A program made the translations under genes and the position numbers. The notes below the pieces were generated by a model. The model did not search any database. It was not told the origin of the DNA and was given only the letters and a program-made list of their open reading frames with translations. Of a stretch of 33,733 nt of DNA, positions 1 through 7,652 are shown piece by piece; within the stretch, counting starts at the first letter, position 1; every line of letters starts with the position of its first letter. Origin of the DNA: JAVKFF01 sp040226215 (GTDB taxonomy: Bacteria; Pseudomonadota; Alphaproteobacteria; DSM-16000; Inquilinaceae); NCBI GenBank assembly GCA_040226215.1, contig JAVKFF010000096.1, positions 1 through 33,733 of the forward strand, read 5' to 3'.

Positions 1-384
1 GGCGACCCGACGGTGCCGCAGCCGCTGCGCGGCTATCTCGGCCAGAAGCTCGACGCCCTGCCCTGGCGCCCGGTCATACGGGGCCTGCAGGAACACGATC
101 TCGGCATCTCCGGCGCGCGGGTGAAGATGCTGCGCATCGAGGCCGGCGCCGGCATGCCCCAGCACAGCCACGAGGGCACGGAGCACACGCTGGTGCTAAC
201 CGGCAGCTATGGCGACACGCTGGGCATCTACCGGCGCGGCGACGTGTCGACGACCGACGCCTCGGTCGACCACCGGCCGCTGGCCGGCACGGACGGGCCC
301 TGCATCTGCCTGACCGTGGTCGACGCGCCGTTGCGCCTGACCGGACCGCTCGGCCGCTTCCTCAACCCCTTCGTGCGCTTCTGA
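1..384 (+). CDS. ChrR-family anti-sigma factor, C-terminal cupin (5' truncated by window edge)
   Basis: The frame is open from base 1, so the N-terminal part lies outside the window; about 127 residues are visible. They form a cupin barrel like the C-terminal domain of ChrR, the anti-sigma factor that holds an ECF sigma factor inactive until singlet oxygen or organic peroxide stress. The visible motif HSHEGTE supplies His, His (+2) and Glu (+6), and a further His in VDHRP lies 36 residues after the first. This is the same spacing as the zinc ligands of Rhodobacter ChrR. The missing N-terminal half should carry the zinc-binding anti-sigma domain, and an ECF sigma gene is expected just upstream. 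The gene ends at a clear terminator. The family call is firm; which stress it senses is inference. Confidence 0.85.
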   Translation, partial: GDPTVPQPLRGYLGQKLDALPWRPVIRGLQEHDLGISGARVKMLRIEAGAGMPQHSHEGTEHTLVLTGSYGDTLGIYRRGDVSTTDASVDHRPLAGTDGPCICLTVVDAPLRLTGPLGRFLNPFVRF

Positions 385-478
385 GGCGCACGCCGGGAGC
401 ACGCCGGGGAGCGCGCCCGAGAGAGAGTCAGAGTTCCCCCCGACCGGGCTGGCACGCCTAGGCCGGTCAACTGCTCAG

Positions 479-507
479 CCGCCGGGGCCTGTCCCCGGCG
501 GTCTTTT
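479..507 (+). terminator. intrinsic terminator after the chrR-like gene
   Basis: A perfect 9-bp stem, CCGCCGGGG (479-487) with CCCCGGCGG (493-501), has a 5-nt loop and is followed by TCTTTT. The poly-T side serves plus-strand transcription, so it ends the chrR-like transcript. The T run abuts the stop codon of the converging tetR gene. Confidence 0.9.
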
Positions 508-1242
508 CTATCCGATCCCGCCTTCCAGCAGCGCCAGCGTCTCGGCGATGGGGACGGCTTTGCCGGGGCGCGAGAACGGTCCCTCGATGATCAGCCGGGC
601 ATAGCCATGCACCAGGCTCCAGGCCGCGGTTGCGCGGGCCTCCAGCCCGTCCGCCTCGTCCCGCCCGGCCTCGCGGTTCAGCGCCCGCACGCCGTCGAGC
701 AGGCGGCCGAAGGCGCTCTCCGACACCGCGCGGAACGCGGCATCGTCGGCGCGGATCGCCACTTCCTCGAACATCACCGAGAAGGCGCCGGGATGGTGGC
801 GGGCGAAGTCGACATAGGCCTCGCCCAGGGCTGAGAAGCGCCGGGCGGCTGTGCCTTCGCCGGTAAGCGCGGCGGCCAGCGCCTCGTCGAAGCGGGTGAA
901 GGCGCGGGTGGCGAAGGCCGTCATCATGCCGGACAGGTCGCCGAAATGATGCGCCGGCGCGCCATGCGAGACGCCGGCCCGGCGGGCGCATTCGCGAAAG
1001 GTCAGCCCGGCCTTGCCACGTTCCTGCAGGATCGCTTCCACGGCATCGAGCAAGGCGTTCCTGAGATCGCCGTGGTGATAGGCGCGCCCGGACGCCCGGG
1101 CGGAAGACTGGCCGCCCGTCGAATCGCTGCCGGTCGAGTCGCTGCCGGTCGAGTCGCTGCCGGTCGAGTCGCTGCCGGTCGAGTCGCTGCCGGTCGAGTC
1201 GCTGCCGGTCGAGTCGCTGCCGGTCGAGTCGCTATCTGTCAT
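508..1242 (-). CDS. TetR/AcrR-family transcriptional regulator with N-terminal (SDSTG)8 repeat
   Basis: This is a 244-residue DNA-binding repressor candidate. A TetR helix-turn-helix lies at about residues 57-105 (YHHGDLRNALLDAV, then LTFRECARRAGVSHGAPAHHFG). The C-terminal half has the pattern of the WHG-type ligand domain (YVDFARHHPGAFSVMF). I chose the ATG at 1242 because it begins MTD followed directly by the repeat; an upstream in-frame ATG would run through the promoter region. Residues 4-43 are eight copies of Ser-Asp-Ser-Thr-Gly, encoded by a 15-bp tandem repeat, ahead of the DNA-binding domain. Ordinary TetR proteins have only a short tail there. The gene diverges from the membrane-protein gene at 1338, its likely target. 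Ligand unknown. Confidence 0.88.
   Translation of the reverse strand: MTDSDSTGSDSTGSDSTGSDSTGSDSTGSDSTGSDSTGSDSTGGQSSARASGRAYHHGDLRNALLDAVEAILQERGKAGLTFRECARRAGVSHGAPAHHFGDLSGMMTAFATRAFTRFDEALAAALTGEGTAARRFSALGEAYVDFARHHPGAFSVMFEEVAIRADDAAFRAVSESAFGRLLDGVRALNREAGRDEADGLEARATAAWSLVHGYARLIIEGPFSRPGKAVPIAETLALLEGGIG
1121..1240 (-). repeat. 15-bp in-frame tandem repeat, 8 copies, inside tetR
   Basis: The plus-strand unit is GAGTCGCTGCCGGTC. Units start at 1121, 1136, 1151, 1166, 1181, 1196, 1211 and 1226. Six central copies are identical; the first differs by one base (GAATCG) and the last is degenerate (GCTATCTGTC). Because the unit is a multiple of three, gain or loss of copies would lengthen or shorten the Ser-Asp-Ser-Thr-Gly tail without changing frame. 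The near identity suggests recent expansion by slippage. Confidence 0.95.
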
Positions 1243-1269
1243 GCGCCGATCATAGGGGCCGGCCGGTAT

Positions 1270-1284
1270 CTTGACAATGTCAAG
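1270..1284. promoter_or_regulatory. perfect palindrome CTTGACAATGTCAAG, operator candidate
   Basis: Two 7-bp arms, CTTGACA and TGTCAAG, surround a single A in the gap between tetR and the membrane-protein gene. The plus strand reads TTGACA at 1271-1276, a consensus -35 hexamer, with a weak TAGCTT at 1293-1298. A repressor bound here would cover that promoter. That TetR is the binding protein is inferred from position. Confidence 0.55.
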
Positions 1285-1314
1285 AACGCTGCTAGCTTGA
1301 TCTAGACAGCGTTC
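1284..1314. promoter_or_regulatory. inverted repeat GAACGCTG...CAGCGTTC, second operator candidate
   Basis: GAACGCTG (1284-1291) is matched by CAGCGTTC (1307-1314), with CTAG inside both arms and CTTGAT at the centre. Each half also resembles a short TetR-type operator (TAGACAGCGTTCA). It lies just downstream of the first palindrome and 24-54 bases before the ATG at 1338, a good position to block transcription of that gene. Confidence 0.5.
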
Positions 1315-1337
1315 ACTTTGCCGCACCGGAACCCCTG

Positions 1338-2171
1338 ATGCCCAGCGCCGCCACCCGTGATCCCGTCATTCTCGATGGCCCCGGACAATGGTGGGCCCGT
1401 CTCGCCGACCGCCAGCCGGCGCTGGCGCATGCCGCCCTCGTCTCCGGCGTGCTGGGCCTGGCCGCCCTGGCGGCGGGGCTGGTCGACCCGCGCCTTTACA
1501 ACGGCGTCGACATCTGGATGAAGCCGGCCAAGTTCTTCCTCTCCGCGGCGATCTACATGGCCACGCTCGCCTGGTTCTTCCCGCTGCTCGGCCGGCGGGG
1601 CGAGGGGTGGCTGGGCCGCGTCCTGGCCTGGGGCACGATCGCCGGCATGACGGTCGAACTCGTCATCATCTCGCTGCAGGCGGCGCGCGGCGTCGGCTCG
1701 CACTTCAACACCGCCATGGCTGTCGACGGGGCGCTGTTCACCGTCATGGGCGTGACCATCCTGGTCACCACGCTGGGCCTGCCCCTCGCGGCAACCGCGA
1801 TCGCCAGGACCGCTTCGCCCGAGGTGTCGCCGGTCTACCGCTGGGCCGTGGTGATCGGTCTCGCCGCCGCCTGGCTCGGCTGCCTGGAGGGCATGGTGAT
1901 CGCCCAGAACGGCGGCCACTGGGTCGGCGGCACGCCCAGCGACGCCGGCGGCATCCCGCCCGTCTACTGGTCGCGTGACGGCGGCGACCTGCGCGTCGCC
2001 CATTTCTTCGGCATCCACGCCATGCAGGCGATCCCGCTGATCGGCTTCCTCGCCGCCCGGTTCCTGCCCCGGTCCACGGCCTGGCCCGCCATGCTGGGCG
2101 GAGCCGCCGGATACGGCCTGTTCGCCGGATGGACCTTCCTCGCCGCGCTGGACGGCCGGCCGCTGCTCTGA
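1338..2171 (+). CDS. multi-pass membrane protein of unknown function
   Basis: The 277-residue product has about seven predicted membrane helices, near residues 30-50, 66-86, 93-112, 128-153, 168-190, 222-242 and 250-272. Notable motifs are WMKPAKFFLSAAIY entering helix 2, a conserved-looking SHFNTAMAVDG loop, and HFFGIHAMQ entering helix 6; the paired histidines could bind metal or haem, but that is inference. I do not recognise a named family. No signal peptide or catalytic signature is evident. It is divergently arranged with a TetR gene and preceded by two palindromes, which suggests inducible expression. Its stop lies only 6 bp from the converging TrmH-type gene, with no terminator between them. 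Confidence 0.75.
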   Translation: MPSAATRDPVILDGPGQWWARLADRQPALAHAALVSGVLGLAALAAGLVDPRLYNGVDIWMKPAKFFLSAAIYMATLAWFFPLLGRRGEGWLGRVLAWGTIAGMTVELVIISLQAARGVGSHFNTAMAVDGALFTVMGVTILVTTLGLPLAATAIARTASPEVSPVYRWAVVIGLAAAWLGCLEGMVIAQNGGHWVGGTPSDAGGIPPVYWSRDGGDLRVAHFFGIHAMQAIPLIGFLAARFLPRSTAWPAMLGGAAGYGLFAGWTFLAALDGRPLL

Positions 2172-2177
2172 GCGGCG

Positions 2178-2750
2178 TCAGAATTCCTCGCTCGTGTCCT
2201 CCGCCGGTCGCCGCCGGAAGGGCGTGAGGTCGCCATGCACATGCGCCGGCAGCGCCTCGGTGGGGCCGCCCGGGCGCACCGGCCTTGGAGCGAAGCGGCC
2301 CAGCGTGCGCACCCGGTCGTAGACGACCAGGGCGCCGGCCAGGGCCAGGTTGATCGAGAAGCGCGTCGGGATCCGCACCACGAAGTCGCAGCGCGCCAGC
2401 ATGGCCGCCGACAGGCCGCCACGCTCCGGCCCCAGCACATAGGCCGCCTGGCGGGGATGGGTGAAGCTGGGCAGGTCGATGGCGTCCTCTGTGATCTCCA
2501 CGCCGACCAGCCGCGTGCCCTCGGGCAGCACCATCCGGCCGGCGTCCGGGAAGACGTAGTAGGGCAGGCTGCGCACCGCGGCCGAGGTGTCCGAGCCGCC
2601 ATAGTTGACCGTGCGCGCCACCGGTGCCACGGAAAAGGCGAAGGCGGCGCCGAAGGCATGGGCGGTGCGGATCACCGCGCCCATGTTCAGCGGCTTGGAC
2701 ACGCCCTCCACGCCCAGTCCGAAGAATCCCTTCATCGGCGCCACCGCCAT
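2178..2750 (-). CDS. TrmH/SpoU-family RNA methyltransferase
   Basis: This 190-residue SPOUT enzyme should use SAM to methylate a ribose or base in tRNA or rRNA. The three family motifs are visible in order: motif 1 (LNMGAVIRTAHAFGA, Asn and Arg), motif 2 (YVLGPERGGLS, the Gly-x-Glu loop) and motif 3 (FSINLALAGALVVYDR), which together form the trefoil-knot SAM site. The frame stays open upstream to 2909, but the ATG at 2750 is preceded by GGAG and begins right before the domain; the upstream extension is Arg/Gly-rich and unlike any protein domain. No extra N-terminal RNA-binding domain is present, so it resembles the short TrmL/YibK-like forms. The exact target nucleotide cannot be read from sequence. 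Confidence 0.85.
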   Translation of the reverse strand: MAVAPMKGFFGLGVEGVSKPLNMGAVIRTAHAFGAAFAFSVAPVARTVNYGGSDTSAAVRSLPYYVFPDAGRMVLPEGTRLVGVEITEDAIDLPSFTHPRQAAYVLGPERGGLSAAMLARCDFVVRIPTRFSINLALAGALVVYDRVRTLGRFAPRPVRPGGPTEALPAHVHGDLTPFRRRPAEDTSEEF

Positions 2751-2953
2751 CGCTCCGTCACGCTCCCATCCGTCGTCGAGGCGCCTCTGAATAGCATCAT
2801 GCGCGCGGCTGGCAAGTCGCCCGGCCCGTCCCCCGCCCGCCCCGCAGCCCGGCCCCCGTGCCCGCGACTCGGGGGTGCGGGTCTTGCGCCGGCAGGCAAT
2901 TCGCGCCATAGCAGGGCCGTTTCGCCGGCCCTGCCCGCCCGCGGCCGCCGATA

Positions 2954-3970
2954 GTGAGCGCCATTACCGAATGGGGAGCGCCCCTGGTACACGTCACCCG
3001 CGGGCGCATCGTCGTGAGCCTCCACGCCGTCGCCTTCGTGGTATCCGACCGCGACGGCCACGTCGTCGCCCGCGCCGGCGACGTCGACCACGCCATCTAT
3101 CCGCGCAGCGCCATCAAGCCGATCCAGGCCCTGCCGCTGGTCGAGACCGGCGCGGCCGACGCCTACGGCCTCGGGTCGGAGGAACTGGCCCTGGCCTGCG
3201 CCAGCCATTCGGGCGAGCCCATGCATACCGAGCGGGTGGCGGCCTGGCTGGCCCGGCTCGGCGTCGACGACGGGGTGCTCGCCTGCGGCGCCCACCTGCC
3301 CTATCACGAGGCGACCGCGCATGCCCTGCTGCGCCGGGGTCTGGCGCCCCGGCCGGTGCACAACAACTGCTCGGGCAAGCATGCCGGCATGGTCACCACC
3401 GCGCTCCACAAGGGCGAGCCCCTGGCTGGCTACGAGCGGGCCACCCATCCGGTGCAGCAGCGCGTGTTGGGCACGCTGGAGCAGATGACGGGCCAGGACC
3501 TGGCGCACGCGCCGCACGGCGTCGACGGCTGCTCGATCCCGACCATCGCCGTCTCCATCGGCGGCCTGGCCGTCGCCATGGCCCATTTCGCCGGTCCCGA
3601 GGACCTGCCCGAGCATCGCCAGGCCGCCGTCCGGCGCATCCGTGCCGCCTGGTCGGGCCATCCCGAGCTGATGAGCGGCTCAGACCATTTCGACGCCGCC
3701 TTCAACCGCCAGATGGCCGGCCGCGCCGTCTGCAAGGGCGGCGCGGAGGGCGTGATGTGCGCCACGCTGGTGGAGGCGGGGCTGGGCCTCGCCATCAAGG
3801 TGGCGGACGGCAATGGCCGCGCGAGCGCCCCGGCACTGGGCGCCATCCTGAACCGTCTCGACCTGCTGACCGCCAGCGACAACGAGGCGCTTGCCCGCTG
3901 GTTCCATCCGACGCTGACCAACCGGGCGGGCATCGCGGTGGGCGAGATCCGCGCACTCGAGCCCTCATGA
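2954..3970 (+). CDS. ansA: L-asparaginase, Rhizobium etli AnsA (asparaginase_II) type
   Basis: This 338-residue enzyme should hydrolyse L-asparagine to aspartate and ammonia. It belongs to the serine-lactamase-like asparaginase family, not the classical bacterial type I/II family. Residues match the R. etli enzyme with a constant offset of four: Ser52-x-x-Lys55 (RSAIKP) and Ser84 (CASHSG) as catalytic pairs, and Cys139, Lys142 (NNCSGKHAG) and Cys193 (DGCSIPT) as zinc ligands. A further Lys261 sits in KGGAEG. No signal peptide is seen, so it is probably cytoplasmic. The start is a GTG with no strong ribosome-binding site. Its stop overlaps the next ATG (ATGA), so it is co-translated with the methyltransferase. 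Confidence 0.9.
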   Translation: MSAITEWGAPLVHVTRGRIVVSLHAVAFVVSDRDGHVVARAGDVDHAIYPRSAIKPIQALPLVETGAADAYGLGSEELALACASHSGEPMHTERVAAWLARLGVDDGVLACGAHLPYHEATAHALLRRGLAPRPVHNNCSGKHAGMVTTALHKGEPLAGYERATHPVQQRVLGTLEQMTGQDLAHAPHGVDGCSIPTIAVSIGGLAVAMAHFAGPEDLPEHRQAAVRRIRAAWSGHPELMSGSDHFDAAFNRQMAGRAVCKGGAEGVMCATLVEAGLGLAIKVADGNGRASAPALGAILNRLDLLTASDNEALARWFHPTLTNRAGIAVGEIRALEPS

Positions 3971-5220
3971 CCGCGGTCCCGGCAGCCGGCGACGCCGTGC
4001 GCCGGCAGTACGAGGCCTATCCCTATCCGGCACGCGACCCGAAGGACGAGGCGAAGCGGCTGGTGACCGGCAGTCCCAGCCATCTCGACGAACTCACCCA
4101 CCACCTCTTCGCCGGCCGCATCTCCGCCGACCCCTTTCGCGTGCTGGTGGCCGGCGGCGGCACCGGCGACGCGCTGGTGATGCTGGCGCAGCAGACGGCG
4201 GATGCCGGGCTGGCGGCGGAGCTCACCTATCTCGACCTCTCCGAAGCCTCGCGCGCCATCGCCGAGGCGCGGATCGCGGCGCGCGACCTGGGCGGGCGCG
4301 TGCGCTTCCTCACCGGCTCGCTGCTCGACATCGCCGCTCTCGCCCCCGGGCCGTTCGACTACATCGACTGCTGCGGCGTGCTGCACCATCTCGACGATCC
4401 CGACGCCGGGCTCGCCGCGCTCGCCTCCGTGCTGGCGCCGGGCGGCGGCATGGGCCTGATGGTCTACGCGCCGCAGGGCCGGGCCGGTGTCTACCCGTTG
4501 CAGGCGGCGCTGCGCCAGCTGGCGCCGGCAACGCTGCCGCCGGCCGAGCGGGTGGCGGCGGCGAAGAAGCTGCTCTCGGGCCTGCCGCCGACCAACGCCT
4601 TCCAGCGCAATCCCTTCCTGGGCGACCACAAGGCCAGCGACGCCGGGCTCCACGACCTGTTGCTGCACAGCACCGACCGGCCCTTCGCCTGGCCGGAGCT
4701 GGCGGCCTGGCTCGCCCGTGCCGGCCTGGCGGTCGCCGGCATGCCCTGGCCGATCCTCTACGATCCGGCGACCTATATCGCCGATCCGGGCCTGCAACGC
4801 CGGCTCGACGGCCTCGACGCCGACGGCCGCGCGGCGCTGGCGGAAAACCTCTCGGGGGCCATGAAGACCCATTGCGTCTACGTCGCGCGGAAGGCGGAGG
4901 CCGCGGGCCGCGCCGCCCGCTTCGACGCGGACGCGGTGCCGGTGCTGCGCGAGCTCGACGGCCAGGCGATCGCAGCGCGGCTGCGCCCCGGCCGGCCGCT
5001 GCCGGTCAGCCTCGGCGGGCTCGACCTCGCGGTGCCGCTGCCGCCGCTCGGCCCCGCGATCATCGGTCTCGTCGACGGCACGCGCGACGCCGGCGCCATC
5101 GCCGCCATGCTCGCCGACCGGCGCCGGGATCTCGACCGTGCCGCCATCCTGGCCCAGATCGACGCCACCCTCGCCGCGCTGACCCGCATCGCCAAGGGTT
5201 TCCTTCGCCGGCCGCGCTGA
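3967..5220 (+). CDS. class I SAM-dependent methyltransferase with extra C-terminal domain
   Basis: The 417-residue protein opens with VRRQYEAYPYPARDP, the Tyr-Pro-x-Pro pattern seen before many class I methyltransferase folds. Motif I (VLVAGGGTGDA, about residues 59-69) binds SAM. The acidic strand end (TYLDLSEAS) and motif IV-like FDYIDCCGVLHHLDDP follow. After about residue 320 there is a separate domain (PPLGPAIIGLVDGTRDAGAIAAML) that resembles the winged-helix tail of protein lysine methyltransferases; this is an inference from pattern. The start is the ATG at 3967, overlapping the asparaginase stop by 4 nt, which indicates translational coupling. Substrate unknown: a protein or a small molecule linked to nitrogen metabolism is possible. 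Confidence 0.8.
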   Translation: MTAVPAAGDAVRRQYEAYPYPARDPKDEAKRLVTGSPSHLDELTHHLFAGRISADPFRVLVAGGGTGDALVMLAQQTADAGLAAELTYLDLSEASRAIAEARIAARDLGGRVRFLTGSLLDIAALAPGPFDYIDCCGVLHHLDDPDAGLAALASVLAPGGGMGLMVYAPQGRAGVYPLQAALRQLAPATLPPAERVAAAKKLLSGLPPTNAFQRNPFLGDHKASDAGLHDLLLHSTDRPFAWPELAAWLARAGLAVAGMPWPILYDPATYIADPGLQRRLDGLDADGRAALAENLSGAMKTHCVYVARKAEAAGRAARFDADAVPVLRELDGQAIAARLRPGRPLPVSLGGLDLAVPLPPLGPAIIGLVDGTRDAGAIAAMLADRRRDLDRAAILAQIDATLAALTRIAKGFLRRPR

Positions 5221-5325
5221 ATCGGCGCGGTCCCGCCGCCGGGCTGGACAGGCGCGGGCGATCGCGGCATGTGATCGGGCCATTCCGCTCCGCCATTCCC
5301 ACCCCCTGCCCGAGGCACGCCACCC

Positions 5326-5562
5326 TTGCCCGAGTTCTGGACCGACTTCACCGCCCAATTCCAGGATCCCTGGATCGTGCACGGCGCCTTCGTCGCGCTG
5401 GTGCTCTACCCGCTGTGGCGCAGCTTCCGGCGGGCCGGCGTCACGCCCTACTGGTCTCTGCTGGTGGTAGTGCCGCTGATCGGCTTCACCGCCACGCTGC
5501 TGGTGCTGGCGACGCGCCACTGGCCGGCGGTGCCGCCGCTCGCCCGGCGGAGGCGGCACTGA
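5326..5562 (+). CDS. small two-helix membrane protein A
   Basis: The 78-residue product has two hydrophobic stretches (about residues 19-31 and 43-62) separated by a basic turn, FRRAGVTPYWSLL, and ends in Arg-rich RRRRH. It starts at TTG; GAGG lies about 10 nt upstream, and no ATG is available in frame. The pattern (R/K)AG-x-x-P-x-W-(S/A)-L followed by a helix and then (R/H)WP recurs in the next gene, so the two look like tandem paralogues. The stop overlaps the next start by one base (TGATG). I recognise no named family and would call it an uncharacterised inner-membrane microprotein. Confidence 0.7.
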   Translation: MPEFWTDFTAQFQDPWIVHGAFVALVLYPLWRSFRRAGVTPYWSLLVVVPLIGFTATLLVLATRHWPAVPPLARRRRH

Positions 5563-5780
5563 TGGTCTTCCCCTTCGCCGACAGCCTGCCGGAGACGCTG
5601 ATCTATCTCATCGTCTCGGCCATCATCGTCGCCAAGATCGGCGCCGCCGGCTTCGTGCTGGTGAAGGCCGGGCGCTCGCCGATCTGGGCGCTGATCCTGC
5701 TGCTCCCGTTTGTGGAAGTCGTCGCCGTCTGGGTTTTCGCCTTCTCCCGCTGGCCGCGTGCCGCACCGGGCACGACCTGA
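5562..5780 (+). CDS. small two-helix membrane protein B
   Basis: The 72-residue product (begins MVFPFADSLPETLIYLIV) has helices at about residues 12-33 and 41-62, joined by LVKAGRSPIWALI and closed by FAFSRWP. The start ATG shares its A with the stop of the preceding gene, and GGAGG sits 8 nt upstream, a strong ribosome-binding site. It shares the (R/K)AG-x-x-P-x-W-x-L ... (R/H)WP signature with its upstream neighbour. The overlap and similar size suggest the two products are made together and may form a hetero-oligomer; that is inference. Function unknown. Confidence 0.75.
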   Translation: MVFPFADSLPETLIYLIVSAIIVAKIGAAGFVLVKAGRSPIWALILLLPFVEVVAVWVFAFSRWPRAAPGTT

Positions 5781-5818
5781 AGGCGAACCCAAAGCCCTCG
5801 CACAAGCGTTTTTGATCG

Positions 5819-5824
5819 TATACT
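5819..5824 (+). promoter_or_regulatory. possible -10 element TATACT before the 50-residue secreted peptide
   Basis: TATACT lies in a short AT-rich island (TTTTTGATCGTATACTATCG) that stands out in this GC-rich DNA, about 58 nt before the ATG at 5882. No convincing -35 hexamer is seen at 16-18 nt spacing, so this is a weak call. Confidence 0.35.
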
Positions 5825-5881
5825 ATCGTAGTAGCCCGGTGGCGTGCCGCCGCCGGGCCAACCTGCGCGAGGAGAACGGTC

Positions 5882-6034
5882 ATGAAGCGACTCGCGACGG
5901 CGGTGATCCTGGTCCTGGGAGCAATCTCCCTGGGCACGGTTTCCCCGGCCCTGGCGGCGACGCCGGACGGGGAGAAGGCGGTGGCGGAGCTCCGTCCGCT
6001 GCCCGCCGCCTATCCCTGGATCAACTTCCGCTGA
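5882..6034 (+). CDS. 50-residue secreted or periplasmic small protein
   Basis: The ATG at 5882 is preceded by GAGGAGAACGGTC, a near-ideal ribosome-binding site. The product starts MKRLATAVILVLGAISLG and has a textbook signal peptide: basic n-region, hydrophobic core and a likely signal peptidase I site after SPALA. The mature part is only about 25 residues (AATPDGEKAVAELRPLPAAY followed by PWINFR). There is no lipobox cysteine. It sits alone, about 100 bp after the two small membrane proteins and 357 bp before argG. I do not recognise it. The combination of strong ribosome site and clean signal peptide makes chance unlikely, although codon bias alone cannot prove it at this length. Confidence 0.65.
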   Translation: MKRLATAVILVLGAISLGTVSPALAATPDGEKAVAELRPLPAAYPWINFR

Positions 6035-6391
6035 TCTGCGGAAGCACGCCATCGGCCCCAGGCCGTGGCGGATCCGGGAGCGGAACGCGGTAGGGCCGGG
6101 CGGCCTTCGCCCCTCGCGCCCCCGCCGCGCGATGCGCCCCATCCGCCGGGTGGCGCGCGTCGTGGCCGGTCGCACGGCGGCGCCGCGGCGCCCTCGTCCG
6201 ATCGGCCGCCGCCTCGGCGGAGCGGTGACGTCAGCTTCCTCCCCGCCCCCGGTCCCAGAACCGGCGGACCTCCCGCGCTTGGCCCTTGCCACCCGGACAG
6301 GCCCCGTGCCACATGTCGCGGCGCAACACGCGGCGACCGGCCACGGCACCGGCCGCGCCGCTACCGACAGCACGGGGACAAGGGACGAGCG
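6035..6391. other. gene-free region upstream of argG
   Basis: These 357 bases hold no gene I can support. The frame of argG stays open back through much of it, but the extension (Arg/Pro/Gly-rich) is typical of GC-rich non-coding DNA. Short GC inverted repeats are present, for example GGGCCGGGCGGCC near 6092. I see no poly-T terminator, no recognisable riboswitch and no clear Arg-box. It may hold the argG promoter and a long leader. Confidence 0.5.
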
Positions 6392-7627
<1,236 letters not shown>

Positions 7628-7652
7628 CCCGACAACCGTCAGCGGGGCTCTG

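Noticed and set aside
2751..2909. N-terminal extension of the TrmH-type gene to 2909
   Set aside because: The added 53 residues are Arg/Gly-rich without family similarity, while the ATG at 2750 has a ribosome-binding site directly before the domain.
6065..6391. N-terminal extension of argG
   Set aside because: The added residues are Pro/Arg/Gly-rich and absent from the family; the ATG at 6392 has a good ribosome site and gives standard length.
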